Part shown: piece by piece, positions 1-6,128 of the stretch | How the letters are laid out: each line of letters begins with the position of its first letter | Position numbering within the stretch: position 1 is the first letter of the stretch | Source of the DNA: Bacteroidota bacterium | Lineage (GTDB): Bacteria > Bacteroidota > Bacteroidia > Flavobacteriales > Schleiferiaceae | Direction of reading: 5' to 3' | Assembly: GCA_005786915.1 (NCBI GenBank) | Contig: SYCM01000082.1 | Location: forward strand, 1-11,536 | DNA: 11,536 nt | Position numbers and translations under genes: made by a program | Notes under the pieces: generated by a model | Databases searched by the model: none | The model's input: only the letters and a program-made list of their open reading frames with translations | Told to the model about the DNA's origin: nothing

Positions 1-22
1 GAAGTATCCTGAGGTCGCGCCC

Positions 23-1006
23 ATGGTGCTGGGGGACACGGTGATTCCGCCCGGTTCCACCAAAACCGTCGACCTGCAAATTGCCCGCTTGCTCTCGGGA
101 ACCGAAATCCACATGCCGGTTCACGTCTTTCGCAGCGAGGTTCCGGGCCCCACGGTGCTCCTTAGCGGCGGACTTCACGGCGACGAAGTCAACGGAATCG
201 AAGCCGTGCGCCGCATGATGTCGCTCGGACTTTTTAGCGACCTGGCCTGCGGAACCGTGGTGGCCATCCCCATCATCAACGTGTACGGCTTCCTGTTTTT
301 TAGCCGCGAAGTCCCCGACGGCAAAGACGTCAACCGAAGCTTTCCGGGTTCTACCCAAGGGTCGTTGGCGAGCCTGGTGGCCCATACTCTTACCGACAAA
401 ATCCTGCCGCACATCGATTTGGCCGTCGATTTCCACACGGGCGGCGCGAGCCGCACCAACAGTCCGCAGGTGCGCTACGACCCCGAAGACGCCGACGCGA
501 TTCGCTTTGCCCAGCTCTTCAGCGCCCCGATGGCCATGGCCTCCTCGCTCATCCCTGGCTCCTTGCGCGCCCAAGGCCGCAGCATGGGGGTGCCCATCAT
601 CGTGTTTGAAGGGGGCGAAAGCATGCGCCTCGAGGAGTCCGCCGTGAAAGAAGCGATTCGCGGAACCAAGCGCCTTCTGCACAGCCTCGGCATGTACGCC
701 CATAAAAGCCCCAAAGTGCGTGGCCTTAAAGACCGCCACGGCAAGGGCAGCATGCCGCGCCACCTCAACCAAACCACCTGGGTGCGGGCTGAGGCAAGCG
801 GGCTTTTTTCGTTTGAACGCCAGAGCGGTCAAGCCATCTCCGAAGGCGAACTCATCGGTCGCATTCGCAATCCCTACGACTCCTACTCGGTCAAGGTTTT
901 TGCGCCCTTTGACGGATATATTATCGGACACAATAACATGCCTTTAGTCCACCGTGGCGACGCCCTGTTCCACGTAGGAAAGGAGAGCGAATGGCCGGTT
1001 GGCTAA
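23..1006 (+). CDS. Succinylglutamate desuccinylase/aspartoacylase-family zinc hydrolase
   Basis: An M14-like metallohydrolase of the AstE/AspA family, which removes acyl groups from N-acyl amino acids; the substrate here is unknown. Zinc ligands are visible as H52 and E55 in LHGDE and H138 in DFHTG. The substrate-binding DVNRSFPG lies at 102-109, and the likely catalytic glutamate is E196 in VFEGGE. Residues about 250-320 form a beta-rich C-terminal domain (EASGLF, APFDGYI) typical of the family. The length of 327 aa is normal. In Bacteroidota such genes often follow an ATP-grasp ligase of the RimK type, which would lie left of the window. The frame is open to the window edge, so the true start may be upstream; GAGG at 11-14 could support the ATG at 23. 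The gene converges on lhgO. The family is certain, the substrate is not. Confidence 0.88.
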   Translation: MVLGDTVIPPGSTKTVDLQIARLLSGTEIHMPVHVFRSEVPGPTVLLSGGLHGDEVNGIEAVRRMMSLGLFSDLACGTVVAIPIINVYGFLFFSREVPDGKDVNRSFPGSTQGSLASLVAHTLTDKILPHIDLAVDFHTGGASRTNSPQVRYDPEDADAIRFAQLFSAPMAMASSLIPGSLRAQGRSMGVPIIVFEGGESMRLEESAVKEAIRGTKRLLHSLGMYAHKSPKVRGLKDRHGKGSMPRHLNQTTWVRAEASGLFSFERQSGQAISEGELIGRIRNPYDSYSVKVFAPFDGYIIGHNNMPLVHRGDALFHVGKESEWPVG

Positions 1007-1031
1007 CTAGTTGCTAGTTGCTAGTTGCTAG
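1007..1031. repeat. 7-bp tandem repeat between convergent gene ends
   Basis: Three perfect copies of CTAGTTG run from 1007 to 1027, followed by a partial copy, CTAG (1028-1031). The array starts right after the TAA of the plus-strand hydrolase, and its last unit supplies the TAG stop (1030-1028) of lhgO. AACTAGTT (1005-1012) and GCTAGC (1027-1032) are palindromes, but no long GC-rich hairpin or T tract is present, so it does not look like a normal intrinsic terminator. Confidence 0.85.
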
Positions 1032-2212
1032 CTAACGTAGCCGGCCTGGCGCAAGATTTCGTCGGCAATCGCCAGCGAAGCTGTGGCCGCGGGCGAAGGT
1101 GCATTGAGCACGTGAAAGGCGCGTTCGCCCTGGCGCAAGACAAAATCGTCCTCTAGGCTGCCGTCGCGGCGAAGGGCTTGGGCGCGAATGCCGGCGCGAC
1201 CGGGATGCAGGTCCGCGCCCTCGAGGCTCGGCATAAGGCGCTGCAGGGCCTTCAGGAACTTGGTCTTGCTGAAGGCGCGTTCGTACTCGCCCAGGCCGTA
1301 GCGCCAGTGCTGCGCAAACAACTTCCAGGTACCGCCGTACCCGAGGGCCGCCGCGGTGTCCGCCCCACTGAACGACGTTTTGGTGTACCCCTCCCGAGCA
1401 AAACTGAAGACGGCATTGGGTCCGCACTCGACGCCGCCGTGGACCATTCGGGTAAAGTGCACGCCCAAAAACGGGAAGTTAGGGTCCGGAACCGGGTAAA
1501 TGAGGTGCTTGACCTTGGCCTGCGCGCGCGGACTCAGTTCGTAGTAGTCGCCGCGGAACGGCACGATGCGCTGTCCGGCGTCGATGCCGTCGAGCTGGGC
1601 CAGGCGGTCGCTTTGAAGCCCTGCGCACACGATAAGGTGCGCGCCTCGGACCAATCCGTTGCGGGTAGCAACACCCTCAGGGGTGAATCCGGTTGCGGTG
1701 GTTTGGAGCCGCACAATGGCACGGCTCGACCGCAGGAGCGCTTCGGCTACGTCGGCGTAGTGAATGATTCCGGTTTGCGGAACCAGCAAAGCCTTCGTGG
1801 CCTTCAGGTGGGGTTCGCGCTCGCGGAGTTCGCGCTCGTCGAGGTAGCGCAGGCCTTCCAGCCCGTTTTCCATGCCCCGAAGGCGCAGGGTTTCCAGCCG
1901 GGCCTCCTCCTCAGCGCCCACGGCCGCCACAACCTTACCGCAAACCTCGTGGGAAACTCCGTGCTCTTGCGCAAAGCGGAGCATTTGGCGGTACCCGTCG
2001 AGGCAGGTGCGGGCCTTGAGCGATCCCGGCTTGTAGTACAGCCCCGAATGGATCACGCCGCTGTTCCGCCCCGTCTGATGCTGGGCGACACCGCCCTCTT
2101 TTTCGAGCACCGCAATCTTCGCCTTGGGGTGGGCCTGCCCCAATTTGTGGGCGACGGCGCTGCCGACGATGCCTCCACCGACCACAATAAAATCAAACTG
2201 CTCCATGGGCAT
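1028..2212 (-). CDS. lhgO: L-2-hydroxyglutarate oxidase (FAD-dependent)
   Basis: An FAD enzyme of the DAO/LhgO (YgaF) family. It oxidises L-2-hydroxyglutarate to 2-oxoglutarate, normally passing electrons to membrane quinones. The N-terminal Rossmann motif is G12-x-G14-x-x-G17 in VVGGGIVGSA, with E37 ending strand 2 (IAVLEKE) as the ADP-ribose ligand. The family stretch HQTGRNSGVIHSGLYY spans 45-60; LVPQTGIIHYADV, PFRGDYYEL and the C-terminal NAPSPAATASLAIA also match. At 394 aa it has the expected length and appears intact. The longest frame begins with TTG at 2215, but ATG at 2212 or 2206 is a better start; no Shine-Dalgarno is seen. It lies downstream of the heme lipoprotein cluster, separated by a strong hairpin, with a TAnnTTTG element touching its start. 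Other FAD oxidoreductases (glycerol-3-phosphate or glycine oxidase) are less likely given the motifs. Confidence 0.92.
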   Translation of the reverse strand: MPMEQFDFIVVGGGIVGSAVAHKLGQAHPKAKIAVLEKEGGVAQHQTGRNSGVIHSGLYYKPGSLKARTCLDGYRQMLRFAQEHGVSHEVCGKVVAAVGAEEEARLETLRLRGMENGLEGLRYLDERELREREPHLKATKALLVPQTGIIHYADVAEALLRSSRAIVRLQTTATGFTPEGVATRNGLVRGAHLIVCAGLQSDRLAQLDGIDAGQRIVPFRGDYYELSPRAQAKVKHLIYPVPDPNFPFLGVHFTRMVHGGVECGPNAVFSFAREGYTKTSFSGADTAAALGYGGTWKLFAQHWRYGLGEYERAFSKTKFLKALQRLMPSLEGADLHPGRAGIRAQALRRDGSLEDDFVLRQGERAFHVLNAPSPAATASLAIADEILRQAGYVS

Positions 2213-2220
2213 CAAAAGTA
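2213..2220 (-). promoter_or_regulatory. Candidate Bacteroidota -7 element for lhgO
   Basis: TACTTTTG matches the Bacteroidota sigma-A -7 consensus TAnnTTTG exactly. A TTTG lies 15 nt upstream (2239-2236), somewhat short for a -33 element and inside the hairpin loop. The element touches the lhgO start region, so transcription would begin at or near the ATG at 2206. The same T-rich bases could instead be the T tract of the upstream terminator. Confidence 0.4.
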
Positions 2221-2221
2221 A

Positions 2222-2251
2222 CGCCCGCCGCGGTGCAAAACCGGGCGGGCG
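2222..2251 (-). terminator. Strong hairpin after the heme lipoprotein cluster
   Basis: CGCCCGCC (2222-2229) pairs with GGCGGGCG (2244-2251). Inside it CGGT (2231-2234) pairs with ACCG (2240-2243), leaving one bulged base and a 5-nt loop, for 12 base pairs in all. On the minus strand the stem is followed by TTACTTTTG, an imperfect T tract. It lies 19 nt after the TAA of the two-module heme lipoprotein, as expected for an intrinsic terminator. It also ends only 9 nt before the lhgO ATG, so it could act on lhgO as a leader structure. Confidence 0.65.
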
Positions 2252-2270
2252 CCAGGCTAAAATCGTACAC

Positions 2271-2927
2271 TTACTGGGGCATTCCCGAGCGCACCCACCT
2301 CTGGAGCAGGGCGACGTTGCAGGCGCTCATGGCCCCTGCCGGCGGCATCTGGGCCCGGCCGTTGGAGCCGCTCAGGGCGTCGACGAGGCCCGAAGCGTTC
2401 ACAGCGTTCACGGTCTGGGCATAGGTTCCCAGCGAAACACCGCCCGACGGGGCCGCCCCTTGGTGGCAACCCAAGCAATTGGCCTGAATCATGGGAGCAA
2501 TCACCGCAGAATACGTGGTCGCCGACGTGGAGTCGCAGGCCCCGGCGCAATTGGTTTCCTTGGCCCCTTGAACGATCCACAGGCGAATGCGCTCCTTTTG
2601 CGCCGAACTCAAGGCGGCCATTGGCGGCGGCGGCATCAAATCGTCGCCCGTTTCAAACAGCACTTCGTAGAGCTTGCTGTCGTTGGGGTTTCCCGGTTTG
2701 ACCTCATCTCTAATTCCCGCATAAGTCGAGAGGTCCAGGCCGTCGGCGGGATAAGGTCCCACGTGGCAGCCGCTCATGGCGCAGTTCGACTGGATCATCG
2801 GGTAAATTTCGTTGGTGAAGTCCACGATTCCTGGGTCGCAGGGCTGGGGCTCAGGGTCGGGTACCGGGGGCAAGTGCGTGCAAGAAGCCAGAAGCCCCAG
2901 GCTCAACGAAGCAATAAACTTTTTCAT
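2271..2927 (-). CDS. Two-module heme c lipoprotein (Planctomycete-type cytochrome c-like)
   Basis: A predicted lipoprotein of 218 aa. The signal peptide ends in lipobox LLASC, with C16 as the lipidated residue, followed by a proline-rich linker (18-29). Two similar modules follow. Module 1 (about 35-125) has an atypical CX4CH heme site, C49-AMSG-C54-H55, and a likely axial Met98 in MPPPP. Module 2 (139-218) has a standard C151-LG-C154-H155 and Met194 in MPP. Extra cysteines C30, C127, C131 and C203 bracket the modules and may form disulfides. The ladder C..CH...GGLDLSTY...MPP...W resembles PF07635-type cytochromes. The start at 2927 is chosen because the signal peptide begins there; the frame extends upstream to 3026. 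The ATG overlaps the TGA of the DUF5777 gene by 4 nt, implying translational coupling. An electron-transfer role is inferred, and the partner is unknown. Confidence 0.85.
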   Translation of the reverse strand: MKKFIASLSLGLLASCTHLPPVPDPEPQPCDPGIVDFTNEIYPMIQSNCAMSGCHVGPYPADGLDLSTYAGIRDEVKPGNPNDSKLYEVLFETGDDLMPPPPMAALSSAQKERIRLWIVQGAKETNCAGACDSTSATTYSAVIAPMIQANCLGCHQGAAPSGGVSLGTYAQTVNAVNASGLVDALSGSNGRAQMPPAGAMSACNVALLQRWVRSGMPQ

Positions 2928-3814
2928 CGCAGTTCTTTGGGTTTGACGTGGGTGAACACCCGTGAAATATTGAAGCCGAGGAACAAATCCCCGTTGGCCC
3001 AGGAGCCTGGAGTCTGCATCATCCACTGAGGATCGGCCATCGACCGGGCGTTGGTCACGTGAAACTGAAACACGTGCCCCCCTGTTTCGAGGTCGAGTCC
3101 GACGCTGAGCGGCATGTGGGTACCGGCAAAAGGCGTCTGGCGGAACATCGTCTCGGCCGTAAGCGCCATGCGCTGCGTGAGCTTATAACGTCCGCTCAGG
3201 CCCAGGCCGAGCTGGTCGTTGCGGTCGCTAGCCAGCGGAACCAAGTTGAAGTGGACCAGCGTGGGCGCCACCTGAAGCGAAACCTTGTCGTTCAGCTTGC
3301 GCGCCACCATCAGTTGGTGGGCGTACGCCAGTCGGTCCGTAAAATAATGATCGAATCCGTCGGTAAATGGAACCGTCGTCAGCGTCATCGAGGAGTACCA
3401 CACGACCGACACCGGACTGTTCAGGCCCTTGCCTCCGTTGGACTGGCGAAGCAGCCGAAGCTTGGTGAATCCGTCGTAGGTTTTGCTTCCCGACGAACGG
3501 CCCATCCCGACGTTTAGCCAAGGCACGGGGTTGTAGGAATACTCGAAGCGAATCTGGGCCACGTCCATCCCAAAGAGGTTGTAGAGCGGCTTGTCGTTCA
3601 GCGCGCCAAAGCGGTGGCCCACAATGAACTGACCTACGCCCGCACCCGGCATTTCTACGGTCGATCCGTTCACGAGCTTGGTGCCCTTGAACGTGGCAAA
3701 GGCATACTGCTTGGGGGCCTCAGGCTCCAGTGCCCCCAACTCCGCCAACAAATCGTCTTGCGCCCACAAAGCCCACGAACTGCAGGCCAGGAGTCCAAAC
3801 AGCAACCTACGCAC
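2924..3814 (-). CDS. DUF5777 family outer-membrane beta-barrel protein
   Basis: A 296-aa protein with a signal peptide (about 1-18, ending ALWAQ) and alternating hydrophobic strands typical of a small outer-membrane barrel. It carries recognisable DUF5777 features: FKGTKLVNGSTVEMPGAG near 42-59, the HRFG at 67-70, HVFQFHVTNARSM at 247-259, and the terminal DLFLGFNISRVF. DUF5777 is a Bacteroidota family of unknown function. The start is GTG at 3814: it lies directly before the signal peptide, and no later Met would keep that peptide. It overlaps the YceI stop codon by 8 nt, and its own TGA overlaps the next ATG by 4 nt. Sitting between YceI and a heme lipoprotein, it may provide an outer-membrane pore or anchor for them; this is inference. 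Confidence 0.87.
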   Translation of the reverse strand: MRRLLFGLLACSSWALWAQDDLLAELGALEPEAPKQYAFATFKGTKLVNGSTVEMPGAGVGQFIVGHRFGALNDKPLYNLFGMDVAQIRFEYSYNPVPWLNVGMGRSSGSKTYDGFTKLRLLRQSNGGKGLNSPVSVVWYSSMTLTTVPFTDGFDHYFTDRLAYAHQLMVARKLNDKVSLQVAPTLVHFNLVPLASDRNDQLGLGLSGRYKLTQRMALTAETMFRQTPFAGTHMPLSVGLDLETGGHVFQFHVTNARSMADPQWMMQTPGSWANGDLFLGFNISRVFTHVKPKELR

Positions 3815-4346
3815 CCTTCAGTGTCGATTTTACCGTGACCTTGACCACTTCGGCGACTTTGGACACCACCAGCGTCGGAATCTCGATGCCGTAGTCAGCC
3901 GTGCGCACGCTGAACTCGCTCTCAATGCTAACCGATCCGTCTTTGTTCACGGTAATGGTCACCGGGATCGAAACGTCTTTAGTCACGCCGTGAATCTCCA
4001 TTTGGCCCTTGATTCCGCCCTTATAGGTGGCCGGCTTTTTCCAGTCGGTTACTCCGCCAATCTTGGCCTTGAGCGTTGCCTTCGGGTACTTTGTCGACTC
4101 CATGTAGTTCTCGTTGAAGTGCTCCTGCATCAGGGCGCGCTTGAACGTAAACGACTGAATTTGAAGCTGCCACACGGCTTCGTTGGTTTCGGTATTGAGG
4201 ATTCCTACGGCGTTGTTGAGTACCGCGTCAATGTCCTCAACGGGCGTAGACGCGTTGATGTGTACCTGCGTGTCTTTGCTGGTCAGCTTTTGTCCAGAGG
4301 CGATGAGGCTCACCGTCACGGCGGCCAGGGTCAGGAACTTTTTCAT
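3807..4346 (-). CDS. YceI-family periplasmic lipocalin
   Basis: A 179-aa protein with an N-terminal signal peptide (MKKFLTLAAVTVSLIASG, cleavage near 18-20). The YceI fold is shown by SFTFKRALMQEHFNENY (65-81), ESTKYPKATLKAKI (83-96), KGQMEIHGVTKDVSIPVTI (113-131) and the ending SVRTADYGIEIP. YceI proteins are beta-barrel lipocalins that bind polyisoprenoids, including quinones, in some members. The ligand here is not known. The start at 4346 is taken because the signal peptide begins there; the frame runs upstream to 4442. It begins 1 nt after the TAA of the single-heme lipoprotein and overlaps the DUF5777 GTG by 8 nt, so it is the second gene of a tight four-gene unit. Together with heme lipoproteins, it could carry a quinone or other isoprenoid for redox chemistry; this is a hypothesis. 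Confidence 0.9.
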   Translation of the reverse strand: MKKFLTLAAVTVSLIASGQKLTSKDTQVHINASTPVEDIDAVLNNAVGILNTETNEAVWQLQIQSFTFKRALMQEHFNENYMESTKYPKATLKAKIGGVTDWKKPATYKGGIKGQMEIHGVTKDVSIPVTITVNKDGSVSIESEFSVRTADYGIEIPTLVVSKVAEVVKVTVKSTLKGA

Positions 4347-4347
4347 G

Positions 4348-4716
4348 TTAGTTGGGTAAGGCGCCGCCCCGCTCCCAGACGCGGACTTTGGCTTGGCTGC
4401 AGTTCGACAAGGGCCCACTGGGGGGCATGGCAAGCGGGTCACCTGCTCCGCGCTGAATGCGGTCCAACAGGCTTCCGTTTAAGGCGGAATTTTGCACGTT
4501 GGCGTGCGTGCTCAGGTCGAGGCCACCGCTGGCACTCGCCCCTTGGTGGCAGCCAAGGCACTGCGACTGAATCATGGGCTGCACGTCAAGGGTCCATGTC
4601 GCCGTAGAGTCGCAGGTTCCGCCCGTGCCGTAAAGCTGTTCGGCGTTGTCGTAGTAGCAACTCGAAACCGCGGTCAGGGAGACGAGGAGAAAAATAACCG
4701 AAAACGTTTTAAGCAT
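4348..4716 (-). CDS. Single-heme c lipoprotein
   Basis: A 122-aa predicted lipoprotein. The signal peptide (1-19) ends in a lipobox-like AVSSC, with C20 lipidated. One heme c site, C53-LG-C56-H57, and a likely axial Met97 in MPP follow. C35 and C106 flank the module as possible disulfide partners. It is closely related to the second module of the downstream lipoprotein: CDST, PMIQ, CLGCHQGA, SGG, MPP and the final W...G.P line up almost without gaps, and some DNA is identical too. The start at 4716 fits the signal peptide; the frame itself runs to 4770. A TAnnTTTG element sits 4 nt before the ATG, marking this as the probable first gene of the unit with YceI, DUF5777 and the two-module lipoprotein. 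An electron-carrier role is inferred. Confidence 0.82.
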   Translation of the reverse strand: MLKTFSVIFLLVSLTAVSSCYYDNAEQLYGTGGTCDSTATWTLDVQPMIQSQCLGCHQGASASGGLDLSTHANVQNSALNGSLLDRIQRGAGDPLAMPPSGPLSNCSQAKVRVWERGGALPN

Positions 4717-4720
4717 ACCC

Positions 4721-4728
4721 CAAAGGTA
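4721..4728 (-). promoter_or_regulatory. Candidate Bacteroidota -7 element for the heme/YceI/DUF5777 cluster
   Basis: TACCTTTG is an exact TAnnTTTG match, in the 26-nt gap between the MFS stop (4743) and the lipoprotein ATG (4716). Only 4 nt separate it from the ATG, so the transcript would be leaderless or nearly so. No convincing -33 TTTG is seen at the usual distance, so the cluster might also be read through from the MFS gene. Confidence 0.5.
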
Positions 4729-4742
4729 CAAGGTTTGTGCCA

Positions 4743-6044
4743 CTACTTTTTCCACGGAACCCGCGCCCACAGCACGACTGCGACGGCAAAAAAGCCCGAA
4801 AGCATGACCGCAGCAAGGCGCAAATCCCCCGTCAACGTCTCGAGCCAGCCCACGGCGACCATTCCGAGTACGGTCGCTAGTTTTTCCGCGACATCAAAGA
4901 AGCTGAAGTACACGACATGTTCTTCAGCCGGAGGGAGCAGTTGGCTAAACGTAGACCGGGCCAACGACTGAATTCCGCCTAAAACCAATCCCACCCCTGC
5001 CCCAAGCAGGTAAAACTGCACTTCGCTTTGAATGAAGTAGGCCAAAAAGCTGATGAGCATCCACAAAACTCCGGTCACCAAAAGCGACCGAATGTTGCCC
5101 ACAAGGCCGCTCAGGCGGGCAAAGAGCCAGCTTCCGAGCATGCCCACAAACTGGATAAGCAGAATGGTGGTGATGAGTGACGAGGTTTCAAGGTGAAGGG
5201 CTTCTTTGCCAAAGAGTGTGGCAATCAATATCACGGTCTGAACCCCCGCTGACGCAAAGAAAAAGCCCAAAACAAAGCGTTCGAGGCCGGCCGTCGCCCG
5301 AAAGGACCGCGCCACGTCAAAGAGCTGCTGGTAGGCCGCGCGAATCCATCCCTTTTGGCGGTCGCCGACCGCACGGCCTTCGGGTAGGCGGCGCAAGCTG
5401 TATTCGCCCCAGCCCAGCCACCAGATGCCCACCGCTACAAAGGTGAAGCGCGTGATCAATCCGGGGCCGTCGAGCCCCAACCACGCGGGGTTTTGAATGA
5501 AGGCCAAGGCCACGATGAGCATCAGGGCCGAACCAAAATAACCCAAGGCAAATCCTCGGGCGCTGAGCGCGTCCTGCTCTGCGGGCGCGGCGATCTCGGG
5601 CAGGTAGCTGTTGTAGAACACGAGGCTTCCGGCAAAGGCAATCGACGCGACAAAGGGGGTGAGGAGTCCGAGGATCAGCGCATCAGCCGTGAAAAAGTAC
5701 ATGGCGAAGCAGGCCAAGGTTCCGCTGTAAATGAAGCGGCGCATGAAGGCCTTCTTGCTCCCCGACACCTCGGCGAGCGCGCTGAGGTAGGGCGTTCCCA
5801 GGCTCACCACCAGGTAGGCCGCCGCCATCACAAAGGTGTAGGCGGCGGTAGTGCTAAAAGTGATTCCGAGCAAGCGAAAGTCCGAGCGTCCCGCGGCCTC
5901 CATGACCGCGCTGTAGTATATGGGGAAAATGGCCGTGCCAATCACCAGGGAGTAGCTGGAATTGGCCCAGTCGTACATGGCCCACCCGTGGTGAACTCTT
6001 CGTGTGGCGGCGTCGTGGTGCATTGTTTCCCGAAAGTAGGGCAT
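4743..6044 (-). CDS. MFS transporter of the UMF1/Atg22-like family
   Basis: A polytopic inner-membrane protein of 433 aa with about 12 hydrophobic segments in two halves, joined by a basic central loop (RRLPEGRAVGDRQKG). The N-terminal GWAMYDWANSSYSLVI (20-35) and the later GGIQSLARSTFSQLLPP are signatures of the bacterial UMF1 (Atg22-like) branch of the major facilitator superfamily. Substrates in bacteria are mostly uncharacterised; yeast Atg22 exports vacuolar amino acids. Two ATG starts are possible: 6044, as given, and 6023 (MHHDAA). An imperfect -7-like TACTTTCG at 6038-6031 would favour 6023. The gene follows the aconitase terminator and ends 26 nt before the heme lipoprotein, so it has its own start signal and may share a transcript with that cluster. 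Confidence 0.88.
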   Translation of the reverse strand: MPYFRETMHHDAATRRVHHGWAMYDWANSSYSLVIGTAIFPIYYSAVMEAAGRSDFRLLGITFSTTAAYTFVMAAAYLVVSLGTPYLSALAEVSGSKKAFMRRFIYSGTLACFAMYFFTADALILGLLTPFVASIAFAGSLVFYNSYLPEIAAPAEQDALSARGFALGYFGSALMLIVALAFIQNPAWLGLDGPGLITRFTFVAVGIWWLGWGEYSLRRLPEGRAVGDRQKGWIRAAYQQLFDVARSFRATAGLERFVLGFFFASAGVQTVILIATLFGKEALHLETSSLITTILLIQFVGMLGSWLFARLSGLVGNIRSLLVTGVLWMLISFLAYFIQSEVQFYLLGAGVGLVLGGIQSLARSTFSQLLPPAEEHVVYFSFFDVAEKLATVLGMVAVGWLETLTGDLRLAAVMLSGFFAVAVVLWARVPWKK

Positions 6045-6073
6045 TTTTCAGGCGTCTGCTAGGGCAAATGGGC

Positions 6074-6107
6074 AAAAAAAAACTCCGGCACCCTAACGGG
6101 CCCGGAG
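6074..6107 (-). terminator. Intrinsic terminator of the aconitase gene
   Basis: CTCCGG (6083-6088) pairs with CCGGAG (6102-6107). Inside it CCC (6091-6093) pairs with GGG (6098-6100) around a 4-nt loop, with a small internal bulge. On the minus strand the stem is followed at once by nine T residues (6082-6074). It lies about 20 nt after the aconitase TAA and in front of the MFS gene, a textbook intrinsic terminator layout. Confidence 0.9.
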
Positions 6108-6128
6108 CTTTTGAAACCGAGGTAGCGC

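Noticed and set aside
1178..2221. A 347-codon plus-strand open frame opposite lhgO
   Set aside because: It lies wholly antisense to the well-matched LhgO frame. Its translation shows no family motif and is Ala/Gly/Arg/Val-rich, as expected of an antisense frame in GC-rich DNA.
2928..3026. N-terminal extension of the two-module heme lipoprotein
   Set aside because: It would bury the signal peptide and lipobox inside the protein and increase the overlap with DUF5777 from 4 to over 100 nt.
2124..3029. A 301-codon plus-strand open frame opposite the heme lipoprotein
   Set aside because: It is antisense to the lipoprotein, the hairpin and the lhgO start. The translation is Arg/Gly/His-rich with no recognisable domain.
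3678..4607. A 309-codon plus-strand open frame opposite YceI
   Set aside because: It spans three minus-strand genes with clear signal peptides and family motifs. Its own translation matches nothing I recognise.
6031..6038. TACTTTCG as a promoter of the MFS gene
   Set aside because: It has one mismatch to TAnnTTTG, and the nearest TTTG (6068-6065) is 26 nt away, too far for a normal -33. It is used only as a hint for the alternative start at 6023.
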